From Planctomycetaceae bacterium (GTDB lineage Bacteria > Planctomycetota > Planctomycetia > Pirellulales > Pirellulaceae), in contig JAHEBQ010000047.1 of assembly GCA_024642205.1 (NCBI GenBank), positions 1 through 49,432 of the forward strand: a DNA stretch of 49,432 bases. Reading direction: 5' to 3'. The notes beneath the pieces are model-generated. The model was not told the DNA's origin. It worked only from the letters and a program-made list of their open reading frames with translations, and did not search any database. Shown one piece after another: positions 24,258-32,489 of the stretch (its first letter is position 1; each line of letters begins with the position of its first letter). The position numbers and the translations under genes were made by a program.

Positions 24258-25613
24258 TTAGTTTTTCCCGGTCCATTCTCGAAGCGTAATAACGCCGTCG
24301 CCGTTCTTGTCTTTCGAATAAAACTCATCGACCGTTTTATCGTCCCATTTCGTTGCATATTCATGCATTTGAACCTGCCGGTCGGCGTTCGCATCGAGTT
24401 TTTCGAAGGAAGAGGAAGATCCGGGACGACTCGATGAGCCGCGACTGGTTGCGGTAGTGGGACCCCCTCGGTCACCGCCAAAGCGGGAAACCTTTTTATT
24501 ATCGTTTTTGTCGGGTTGCTCCGACGCGGTGGGTTTGCTGGTACCGCTCAAACTATCCACCAGTTCGGATTTGGTGATAAAGCCGTCCTTGTCGGCGTCT
24601 GCACCCGCTGGAGGACGTCGCATCTTCTTGGTTTCTTCACTATTCAATTTGCCGTCTTTATCGGCATCGTATTGTCCGATCAGGCTCTCCGCGTATTTCT
24701 CATATTTGGCCTGTTCGTCGCCACTGCTTTGCACGCTCGATACGTTCGACGTCGTCCTGGATGGCGTCGAACTTCGACTGTAGGTAGATCGTGATGAATC
24801 CGATCGTGATGAATCCGATCGTGATGAATCCGATCGCCATGAACTTGATCTTGATGATCCCGAGTAACTGGTGGAATTGGAGGAACTGGAAGGTCGGTAA
24901 CGTGACGAACCACTAAGCCCTCGTCCTTGGTCCTGGGAATCGGTACTTCGGCTCGAACTTCGACGACTATCGGAATTCGATGAACTTGAGCTGCGATAAA
25001 ACTGTTCACGCGAAGCATATCGATTGGCCAGTTCGTCTTTGGTCAAACGGCCATCCCGGTTGGTATCGCTTTGTTCCGGAGGCGGACTTCCCCAGCGGGC
25101 ATTCTTGAGCTCGTCGCGATCAAGAGAGCCGTCCTTGTTACGATCATACCGACCCAGAGTATCATTCACCTGCTTCATGACACTTTCGCTAAACTGAGAG
25201 GTTTGAGTTGAAGAACCCTTCGTTGCCCCGGATTCGCCAAACCTTGTGACACTGGCAGACGACTCCGTTTTGTCGACCGCGAAACCGGCCACCTTGCGAG
25301 TCCTACCGGGTTTTGCAGACTTGGAATCAGCCGCCTTTCTGTCATCGCTTGCTTTGGAAACAATTTTGCTGATCGAAAGAGATTTGTCGGTATCAAACCC
25401 CATCCTTCTGAGGAAACCTCGCGTATTGTCCGACATCTCTTCGGGTTCGACACGTCCGTTCTGATTGGTGTCTTTCCTTTTGAGGTAATCCTCCAGCTGA
25501 AACTGCTGGGCTTCGGCCAATGAACCGAGTGCCAGAAATGCGGCCATTGAGAAACTGACCGATCGGACCCACCGAACATTGCAGAAGCCGCGAATTGTTG
25601 AGTTGTTATTCAT
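24258..25613 (-). CDS. secreted Ser-rich EF-hand protein
   Basis: A 451-residue protein. A signal peptide (VSFSMAAFLALGSLAEAQQ) directs export. EF-hand-like calcium loops are scattered along the chain: DTNQNGRVEPEE, DRNKDGSLDRDE, DTNRDGRLTKDE, DADKDGKLNSEE, DADKDGFITKSE and DKNGDGVITLRE are near canonical; DANADRQVQMHE and one after GFDTDKSLS are degenerate. A Ser/Arg-rich, low-complexity linker separates the first and second halves and contains perfect 15-bp DNA repeats. Likely a calcium-dependent exported or envelope protein; EF-hand proteins are common in planctomycetes. ATG 25613 is used because it leaves a normal signal peptide; the frame opens at 25649. Confidence 0.85.
   Translation of the reverse strand: MNNNSTIRGFCNVRWVRSVSFSMAAFLALGSLAEAQQFQLEDYLKRKDTNQNGRVEPEEMSDNTRGFLRRMGFDTDKSLSISKIVSKASDDRKAADSKSAKPGRTRKVAGFAVDKTESSASVTRFGESGATKGSSTQTSQFSESVMKQVNDTLGRYDRNKDGSLDRDELKNARWGSPPPEQSDTNRDGRLTKDELANRYASREQFYRSSSSSNSDSRRSSSRSTDSQDQGRGLSGSSRYRPSSSSNSTSYSGSSRSSSWRSDSSRSDSSRSDSSRSTYSRSSTPSRTTSNVSSVQSSGDEQAKYEKYAESLIGQYDADKDGKLNSEETKKMRRPPAGADADKDGFITKSELVDSLSGTSKPTASEQPDKNDNKKVSRFGGDRGGPTTATSRGSSSRPGSSSSFEKLDANADRQVQMHEYATKWDDKTVDEFYSKDKNGDGVITLREWTGKN
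24787..24831. repeat. three perfect 15-bp tandem repeats inside the EF-hand gene
   Basis: The unit GATCGTGATGAATCC occurs three times in a row (24787, 24802, 24817), followed by two degenerate copies to about 24861. On the minus strand it encodes a repeating Ser-Arg-Ser-Asp-Ser pentapeptide. In-frame repeats of this kind can change copy number by slippage. Confidence 0.9.
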
Positions 25614-26071
25614 GTCAGGATCAATCAATTTGAGTGGTTTGCGCCGCACACAATTTTAGCGTACCAGATTATTTTTGACGACTGGAAATCCGACCACGGT
25701 GCCAGCGCGAGAAGACAGTTTCCCGTTATCCATTTGAACCCGCTATCGGGAAGAAAGTTGCTCAAAAAGGAGCATATTCCAGTCTAGAAACTGAAATCGC
25801 GGGGTGTTCGAAGACACTTGGTATTTTGGCTTCTTTTCCCGTCAACAACCCATTTTCCGGTCGCTCGTACGGATTGGTTGACCTGACCGGTAAATTCTCC
25901 CTTCGAAACAAGCCAAATCGTCAGGGGATTGACTCGAAAACACATGAAAAAGTTGACGGTTCCGTGCATCAAGTCGATAATGGTCTGATTGTTTCGCGGC
26001 GTTCGAGCTGATTTTTTTCGAAAGTTTGGGCCTGGCGTCTGCCACCGATATTCTACTGACAGCAGAGTTAC
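25614..26071. other. divergent intergenic region, EF-hand gene / TPR gene
   Basis: About 460 bp between two divergent genes; it should hold both promoters. Frames on both strands are short and featureless. No repeat or clear promoter pair was singled out. Confidence 0.4.
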
Positions 26072-29000
26072 ATGATCAGTCAATGCCCGAAATGCCACGC
26101 GCGTCTCACGGATTTTGCCGTATCTTGTGAGAAATGTGGCTGGAGCATTATTGAAGGTGGCTCTTCCAACCAAATGGCGTCAACCTCTTTCGAAGCGCCC
26201 TTCATAACGGTATCCAACAGAGCCGGTCGAAGGACAATTCCAGAGGATTCTCCGATCATCATTGTCAAGCAAGTCGCGAAAACAGCGCCACCACCGCCGC
26301 CGGCAGACAAATCCACTGAAGATATTCCACCCGCGGTTCGAGAATCCAATGGAATGGCCACCGTAACCGATCTGCCGCCGCTGGAAATTGATCTGCAAAT
26401 CCAAAAAGCGATGGATTTTATTGAGTCGGAGAATTACACTTCGGCGCTTAGTTACCTAAATCGGGCGATCATCGATATTCCCCCGGAGCGACTGGCGGAG
26501 TGTTTCTCGTTGCGCGGATACGTGCACCTCAAGAATCTGGATTTCGTCCGATCCGAAAGCGACTGCACACAAGCCATTAATCAGAACTGGGAAGAAGCCC
26601 AGACGTATGCGTGGCGGGCCGCAGCCCGTGGCGAACAAAACAAATGGCGGGAGACGTTTGACGATCTCGAAAAAGCCTGCGAGCTGGCCGGATCCCAACG
26701 CGATCAATATCTCGCATTGATGGACTCCTATTCCGAAACGGCCAGCGAATATTATCGAGAGCAGATCAAAAACGGAAACGAATCAGCAGACCTGTTTTTT
26801 GAGCGGGGCTGGATCTATCTGCGATCGGGCAAACACGAAAAAGCCGAGCGTGATTTCAATCATGCGCTGGCAATCCAGGGCGACCACCCGTGGGCGTCCG
26901 TCGGGTTGGCAACACTACAATTCGAACATGGCAATACGACAACCATCCGCGATCTGTGCAATGCTGCAGCTCACGGAGACACGGCTTGCGAGCGGACAGC
27001 GCTGATCATTCGCGCCCAGATCAACCAGAAGGAAAACCGATTTGATTCGGCGCAGCGGGATTTGGACCGTTTGATCGAACTTGCCGGCGACGACGTCAAA
27101 CTGCTGGTTGAATGTTACCGTTTGCGAAGCGACCTCGGTGATCACGTGCAGGCGATTGCCGGATTGACCTCCGTGCTGGAGGCGACACCAGACTACCATG
27201 TTGCGTCGTTGAGCCGCGGCGACTGCTATCGGGCAATCAAAAACTACTCGATGGCAATTCACGATTACAAACGGTACCTGCGATTCTATCCCGATGAAAT
27301 CGGCGCGCTGACTCGTCGCGCTGAAATGTACCTGGCAACGCAGCGACTAAATCTTGCACACATTGACCTTGAGGAAGCGATTCAGTTTGACCGGACGAAT
27401 TTTGAAGCGTACCTGATTCGAAGTAAGGTCTTGCTTAAGGAAGGCCAACTGGATCAGGCGCTGACCGATTGCGAAAAAGCGGTTCGATTGGACAATCAGA
27501 ACCCTGAGGCTTTTGCGGTCCTGGCGGAGATCTACCAAAAGCTCTGTGATTACTCCCGTGCGATCGAAGAATATGGCCGTAGTATCGAACTGGCAAAAAC
27601 CAGCGAAAAAAAGGCCCAGTACCTGTACCACCGTGGCTTCGCATTTTACGAGCTGGAAGAATTTGAGAAGGCCCTCAAGGATTTCAAGAAATCTTGCAAG
27701 CTTCGCCCCAACCACTCAGGAAGCTGGATCTGGAAAGCGGCAACGTGCTCGCGATTGGAAAGATGGTCGGAAGCCATTACCGGATTGCAGCAAGCCATTG
27801 CAGTTCGACCTTCGGCTTCCAGCCAGTATCAGAAACTCGGCACACCGGTTGCCGAGCGGGCGATCAACTTCTTCGACCATCAAATCCAGCGCGGCCATTC
27901 GCAGCCGGATTCCTATCGACAGCGTGGGTTGGCGAACCAGTTTCTTGGGAACGACACCAAAGCAGTCGCTGACTACTCAACCGCCCTGGAAATGGAAGCC
28001 GAAGATGTTGAGACGCGGATTCGCCGCGGACAGTCTTTTGCCAGGCTGGGACAACACGCCGCCGCAATTGAAGACTTCACGTGGGTCATTCAACGAAACG
28101 AGTTTGACCACGAAGCTCGCTACTGTCGTGCCATCTCTCGCGCCGCCGAAGGAAAGTTGGAACCAGCCCGTTCCGATATTTTTAAAGCGATCAAGGCCGC
28201 TCCCCAGCATCCGCGGTACCATATCTTGCTCGCCGAATTCCAACAGAAATCCGGTGAGCTCGCCAAGGCCACCCGGTCATTCGACAAGGCACTTTTGCTG
28301 GATCCGACCAACCCGGTAACGTATCGGCGGAGAGGGACCGTTCACGCCCAGGCTCAGAATTATCTGCAGGCCATCAGCGATTTCACCCATTCGCTGGAAT
28401 TGTATCCTCCCCAAATCGAGGTCCTGGTCCAGCGCGGTCAGGCTCATCTGAAATTGGAACAAATTGGCCTGGCCCTGGAAGACTTCGAGCTGGCCCTGAC
28501 GCACAACGACAAACTCGTCAAAGCCTACTCGGGGAGAGCGGCGGCCCTGGTAATGCAGAGCAAATTTGAATACACGCTGATTTGGCTCACCAAGGCAATT
28601 CACCGGTTTACCGAGCCACGGGAATTGGCCGAAATCATGTTCGCACGCGGAAAGGTTTTCTATCAAATGGGGCGAAACGCTCCGGCGATCACGGACTTTT
28701 CGGCGGTCATTGAACTCATGCGTCGCGACGCAAAATTTACTGCCGCTGCGCGGTACGCCCGCGCAATCGCCAATGTGCACAGCGAAAAATTCGACAAGGC
28801 CCAGAAGGACTTCCGACGAATCTCCAAACTCAACCCGAACGACAAAGCGATCAACAGTGCCCTCCAGTGGCTGGGCAATCGGCAATCGGAACGCCCAAAA
28901 TTCCTGAGTGATCCACGTCCATTCAAACGCCCCACCCGTCCACCCGCGGTGCGTCGGGGCTTAAAACTGGTGGAATCCGTGGATCGTTGGGAATCGGCTG

Positions 29001-29263
29001 CTCCACACGATACATGGATCATCCGGACTGCTGACAAAAAAGAGTACGGACCGGTTCATTATGGCATCCTGAAAACCTGGATCCACGATGGAAGGATTGA
29101 TCTCGGAATGAAGTTATTGCGTGCCGACTGGTCAAAATGGAAGCGAGCCGAGAAGATATTCTCTGAGATTTCCCCGGTTGGAAGCCAGGCGACTCTCATC
29201 GAAGAGTTTCCTGGAATCAACCTCAAAGGAAACTCCCGTGCAATTTCAAACGGAGATGCGTAA
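26072..29263 (+). CDS. zinc-ribbon / TPR-array / GYF_2 domain protein
   Basis: A 1063-residue protein of three parts. Residues 1-30 form a zinc ribbon (CPKCHARL, then CEKCGWS). A Pro-rich linker with PPPPPADK follows. Residues 110-930 are a long tandem array of tetratricopeptide repeats, roughly twenty, with typical lines such as YLYHRGFAFYELEEFEKAL and TYRRRGTVHAQAQNYLQAI. The C-terminus (about 985-1040) is a GYF_2-like domain: WIIRTADKKEYGPVHYGILKTW, which binds Pro-rich peptides. TPR arrays are scaffolds for protein complexes. No signal peptide or membrane segment is visible. The kinase gene starts 8 bp after its stop, so the two are almost certainly cotranscribed, and the protein may be its scaffold or substrate. 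Confidence 0.9.
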   Translation: MISQCPKCHARLTDFAVSCEKCGWSIIEGGSSNQMASTSFEAPFITVSNRAGRRTIPEDSPIIIVKQVAKTAPPPPPADKSTEDIPPAVRESNGMATVTDLPPLEIDLQIQKAMDFIESENYTSALSYLNRAIIDIPPERLAECFSLRGYVHLKNLDFVRSESDCTQAINQNWEEAQTYAWRAAARGEQNKWRETFDDLEKACELAGSQRDQYLALMDSYSETASEYYREQIKNGNESADLFFERGWIYLRSGKHEKAERDFNHALAIQGDHPWASVGLATLQFEHGNTTTIRDLCNAAAHGDTACERTALIIRAQINQKENRFDSAQRDLDRLIELAGDDVKLLVECYRLRSDLGDHVQAIAGLTSVLEATPDYHVASLSRGDCYRAIKNYSMAIHDYKRYLRFYPDEIGALTRRAEMYLATQRLNLAHIDLEEAIQFDRTNFEAYLIRSKVLLKEGQLDQALTDCEKAVRLDNQNPEAFAVLAEIYQKLCDYSRAIEEYGRSIELAKTSEKKAQYLYHRGFAFYELEEFEKALKDFKKSCKLRPNHSGSWIWKAATCSRLERWSEAITGLQQAIAVRPSASSQYQKLGTPVAERAINFFDHQIQRGHSQPDSYRQRGLANQFLGNDTKAVADYSTALEMEAEDVETRIRRGQSFARLGQHAAAIEDFTWVIQRNEFDHEARYCRAISRAAEGKLEPARSDIFKAIKAAPQHPRYHILLAEFQQKSGELAKATRSFDKALLLDPTNPVTYRRRGTVHAQAQNYLQAISDFTHSLELYPPQIEVLVQRGQAHLKLEQIGLALEDFELALTHNDKLVKAYSGRAAALVMQSKFEYTLIWLTKAIHRFTEPRELAEIMFARGKVFYQMGRNAPAITDFSAVIELMRRDAKFTAAARYARAIANVHSEKFDKAQKDFRRISKLNPNDKAINSALQWLGNRQSERPKFLSDPRPFKRPTRPPAVRRGLKLVESVDRWESAAPHDTWIIRTADKKEYGPVHYGILKTWIHDGRIDLGMKLLRADWSKWKRAEKIFSEISPVGSQATLIEEFPGINLKGNSRAISNGDA

Positions 29264-29271
29264 CGCACGAC

Positions 29272-30249
29272 ATGGGTAGCCCGGAAATAGAATTAGAAAA
29301 AACCATGATTGACGATGATCGGCTTTCCATGGTTTGCGTCTCCGACATCGAAGGCGAACCACCGAAACTGATCTCAAACTCGTTCAAGAAATACACCCAT
29401 TTCCGCGATTTGACGACAGGGGGAAAGGCGCAACTGGTTTCTTGCAAGGACACGAATCTCGGTCGCCGGGTCGTGTTGAAAATGCTCCGCCCCGAACTCT
29501 ATGACGATGATGTGGAACTTCGACGATTGATCCGCGAAGCGAGAATCACTGCGCAACTTCAACATCCGGCAACGGTACCGATGTATGAACTTGGTCAAAA
29601 CGACCAGGGCCATTGGTTTTTCGCCATGAAGAAAATCGTCGGGCATACTTTGTTCGAAATCATCGTTGGGCTCGCCCGACGCGAAGAGCACTATGAACGC
29701 GAATTTGATCTCAACCGGTTGCTCAGCGTCCTGACCCAGGTCGGCGACGCGCTGGCATACGCCCACACGCGCGGCGTGATTCACCGTGACGTGAAACCGG
29801 AGAACATCATCGTCGGAATGTTCGGTGAAGTCACGCTGATCGACTGGGGAGCCGCGAAAGTCTGGGGGATGCCCAATGATGGCGGTGAAGGGACCAAGGG
29901 CCAGCGGGGCGGGACCCCACTGTACATGTCGCCCGAACAGGTGACTGGACACCGGCTCGTAGACGAACGCACTGACATTTTCAGCCTCGGCGTGGTGATG
30001 TACGAAATGATGGCCCAGAAAGAGCCGTTTCGCGGCCCCGACATTCGCAGTACGTTTGACAATATCATCAACATGGATCCCAAGCCACCACGAGAGGTGG
30101 CGCCCCACCGGCTGATCCCGGCGCCGCTGGAAGCCATTTGCCTGAAAGCCATGCAAAAGCACCCGAATGACCGATATCAATCGATGCAGGATATGATGGA
30201 AGCAATCAATAAATTCCGTAGCGATTCGCTTTTTCGCAGGAGCGACTGA
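29272..30249 (+). CDS. Ser/Thr protein kinase (cytosolic, eukaryote-like)
   Basis: A 325-residue protein kinase. Catalytic features: Lys70 (VVLKML), Glu89 of helix C (LIREARI), HRDVKPEN with Asp173, and the metal-binding Asp191 in LIDWGAAK, where DFG has become DWG. GTPLYMSPEQ and DIFSLGVVMYEM follow. The glycine-rich loop (TTGGKAQLVSCKD, residues 48-60) is degenerate, with fewer glycines than usual. The chain ends right after the kinase domain with no transmembrane segment or sensor. It sits 8 bp after the TPR-GYF gene, suggesting joint function. An alternative start is ATG 29305. Confidence 0.9.
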   Translation: MGSPEIELEKTMIDDDRLSMVCVSDIEGEPPKLISNSFKKYTHFRDLTTGGKAQLVSCKDTNLGRRVVLKMLRPELYDDDVELRRLIREARITAQLQHPATVPMYELGQNDQGHWFFAMKKIVGHTLFEIIVGLARREEHYEREFDLNRLLSVLTQVGDALAYAHTRGVIHRDVKPENIIVGMFGEVTLIDWGAAKVWGMPNDGGEGTKGQRGGTPLYMSPEQVTGHRLVDERTDIFSLGVVMYEMMAQKEPFRGPDIRSTFDNIINMDPKPPREVAPHRLIPAPLEAICLKAMQKHPNDRYQSMQDMMEAINKFRSDSLFRRSD

Positions 30250-30416
30250 TTCGAGTCGAAACAAAGCCTGAACCACCTGAACCGAGACCAGGCCATAATC
30301 TTCATGGACGAGTATCCGTGATTTCCATCGCGTAATTCAATTTCCCAAGATTCGTCGACCCGCAACGAATTCCCAAGGGAACTACTTACGAACAACCATC
30401 GCGGACGGTCGAAAGC

Positions 30417-30707
30417 ATGGAACCGGACCCCAACGAAAACCGATTCAACCGCATCGAGGGCAAGCTCCGTTTGCTGGTCATTCTGTCGATCGTGCAGTCC
30501 CTCGTCATTTTTGCATTGATCATCTGCATGTTCATCAAGCAATTCATGCCATCAACGCTCAGTTTGATTCTACTGGCCGTTGTGCTGGGCAGTTTTTTCT
30601 ATTCATTTCGCAGTCAGATTCCTGCCTGGTTTGGCAGCGCCAGCCGCTTCGTTTTCTCCCAGCTAATCGAGTCGCAAAAATCTGAAACCATGAAGGACGG
30701 TAAGTGA
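30417..30707 (+). CDS. small two-helix membrane protein
   Basis: A 96-residue protein with two hydrophobic segments (LLVILSIVQSLVIFALIICMF and LSLILLAVVLGSFFYSF) and charged ends. ATG 30417 is preceded by GAAAG. It lies 167 bp after the kinase on the same strand and before a probable terminator, so it may be the last gene of that unit. No family is recognised. Confidence 0.6.
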   Translation: MEPDPNENRFNRIEGKLRLLVILSIVQSLVIFALIICMFIKQFMPSTLSLILLAVVLGSFFYSFRSQIPAWFGSASRFVFSQLIESQKSETMKDGK

Positions 30708-30710
30708 GGG

Positions 30711-30731
30711 ATCGTCCCGAGACGGTTTTTT
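30711..30731 (+). terminator. weak intrinsic terminator after the kinase unit
   Basis: ATCGTC (30711-30716), loop CCGA, GACGGT (30721-30726) and T residues to 30731. The stem is six pairs including one G-T, immediately after the stop of the small membrane protein gene. Confidence 0.55.
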
Positions 30732-30795
30732 GAAAATTTGACGGATCGGGTTCCAAAGGCGAATCGCTTGTAACTGGACTTTCTTTCCCCGAAAA

Positions 30796-31704
30796 TCAGA
30801 AACCGGGAAAGATCTCGATATCCAGACCAGGTCGGGGCGCGATGCCCCGCTCCCTGGCTTTGGCGGACAATACCGACAACGCACGCCGTCCGACATCGCC
30901 AAGTTCAACGGTCCATTGGTTGACGTACAAGTCGACGTGGGCCCACAGGACCGCGTCGCTGCACGCTTGAGCGTAAGTGCGCATCGTGGAGAGCGTCTCG
31001 CCCCGATGTGCGATCCCATATTCGATTGACGATCGAATCACGGATTGGATTCGGCTGACCGTTGCACGATCCAACTCCCGACTGGCCAGAATTCCTCCCA
31101 GGGGCAATGGAGAATCCGTTTCCTGTTCCCAGCGTGTCCCCAGATCCTCAACCAAATAAAGCCCCTCCTCTTTCCATGTGAATCGCCCCTCATGGATGCA
31201 GACGCCAAATTCAGCTTTTTGCTGTTTCAACTTCTGCATGATTTCGGAAAAAACCACATGCTCAATTCGTATTCGACCCGCGCTCAATTCACGTCCATAA
31301 AACAGCCGAAACAACATCGCGGCAGTTGTTTGCTCACCGGGGCAAAGCGTTAACGCAGGTCCACCGGTAACCGAATCAAAATCTATGGGAAGACTGTCCG
31401 ATTTCGAAGCCAGCAACAAAGGGCCGACGCCGAACCCAAGTGCGGATCCCGACGGCAGCACGACCGTCCGATCGGCCAGCAACAGGGCCGCGTGAAAACT
31501 GGCTTTTGCGACATCAAACCGATCGTTGAACAGTCCCTCATTGAGTTGCTGAATGTCCAGCAACTCAATGTCCAACTTCAGCCCCAGCAAATCGATTTTG
31601 TTTTCCAGAATCGCGTGAAAGGCAAACGTGTCATTGGGACACGTCGAAATGGCCAGCCGGATCGTCGACGGTGAACAGAATCGGGTTGACGAAGATGTAC
31701 TCAA
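30796..31704 (-). CDS. mqnD: 1,4-dihydroxy-6-naphthoate synthase
   Basis: A 302-residue enzyme of the futalosine route to menaquinone, converting cyclic dehypoxanthine futalosine to 1,4-dihydroxy-6-naphthoate. The diagnostic motif IRLAISTCPNDTFAFHAIL lies near the N-terminus, followed by DIQQLNEGLFNDRFDVAKASFHA, GSALGFGVGPLLLA and the later AEFGVCIHEGRFTW. The fold is that of periplasmic binding proteins. The start is TTG at 31704, overlapping the mqnB stop by 4 bp (TTGA), so the two are translationally coupled. Length is in the family range (about 270-300). Confidence 0.93.
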   Translation of the reverse strand: MSTSSSTRFCSPSTIRLAISTCPNDTFAFHAILENKIDLLGLKLDIELLDIQQLNEGLFNDRFDVAKASFHAALLLADRTVVLPSGSALGFGVGPLLLASKSDSLPIDFDSVTGGPALTLCPGEQTTAAMLFRLFYGRELSAGRIRIEHVVFSEIMQKLKQQKAEFGVCIHEGRFTWKEEGLYLVEDLGTRWEQETDSPLPLGGILASRELDRATVSRIQSVIRSSIEYGIAHRGETLSTMRTYAQACSDAVLWAHVDLYVNQWTVELGDVGRRALSVLSAKARERGIAPRPGLDIEIFPGF

Positions 31705-32381
31705 TTCACGGCACCAATCATCTGGCGGGCCAGTTCGACGGCCGAGTTCATCGCTTCCCTGATTTCCCAGTTCTTTTGATCCCGATCACCCGCACGGTTG
31801 GAAATCCCGCGAATGACAGAAACCGGGCACTTGCACAGTTCGCATGCGGCGGCAACGGAGAACCCTTCCATGTCTTCCGCAACAGCCTGGGGAAATCTTT
31901 CTACTCGTTGCTCAACGTCCCGGGCGTCTGTTGCTGCGGCGCATACGGTCAGCAGTTGTCGTTGAGTTGGAAGGAGTTGAATTTCAGGCAAGGTATCGGA
32001 CATCGAAATCTCATCGCCAATCGACGAATCAGAATCAGGGTCGAGCCATTGATGCCAGCCCATTTTTTGCGCCGTTTGAAAGACCTGGCCAGTCCCCGCT
32101 CCGACTCCGTAACAGGCAACGCTCTGGAACCGGTAGGCGGCCCCGACACCCAGTCGATCATCGTAACTTCCGGCGATTCCAATCAGCAACACTTGATCGG
32201 GTTGATATTGTTGAATCAACTGAACCGTTCGCGCGGCTGGGATGATCGGCCCAAAACCACAAACTTCCACCGTGACGGAGAGACTCGGCGAAATCGAATC
32301 CGAAGCAAACCCACGTTCGAATTCAGTTGGGATCAACAACAGCCACTTCGCTTTTTGATAAAACCCGCTCATCTCTGACAT
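31701..32381 (-). CDS. mqnB: futalosine hydrolase
   Basis: A 226-residue nucleoside hydrolase/phosphorylase-family enzyme that releases hypoxanthine from futalosine. It opens WLLLIPTEFERG, has VEVCGFGPIIPAARTV, QVLLIGIAGSYDDRLGVG and the C-terminal active-site segment DMEGFSVAAACELCKCPVSVIRGISNRAGDRD with the conserved Glu and Asp that bind the nucleoside. MqnB acts just before MqnC and MqnD. It overlaps mqnD by 4 bp. mqnA and mqnC are not in this window. Confidence 0.92.
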   Translation of the reverse strand: MSEMSGFYQKAKWLLLIPTEFERGFASDSISPSLSVTVEVCGFGPIIPAARTVQLIQQYQPDQVLLIGIAGSYDDRLGVGAAYRFQSVACYGVGAGTGQVFQTAQKMGWHQWLDPDSDSSIGDEISMSDTLPEIQLLPTQRQLLTVCAAATDARDVEQRVERFPQAVAEDMEGFSVAAACELCKCPVSVIRGISNRAGDRDQKNWEIREAMNSAVELARQMIGAVN

Positions 32382-32489
32382 TGGCTTGGTTCAGTCATCA
32401 GTAATGTTAGTGTGTTTATGAAAGAGGGAGAAACATCGTGCCCCCGGCCACTTCCTTGTCAGATCGTGCAACCGCCTTTTCATTGCTGC

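Noticed and set aside
25784..26173. 129-codon minus-strand frame overlapping the TPR gene start
   Set aside because: Overlaps the conserved zinc ribbon in the opposite strand and has no features.
31701..31704. Frameshift between mqnB and mqnD
   Set aside because: Each has its own complete domain; the 4-bp TTGA overlap is a normal coupled start/stop.
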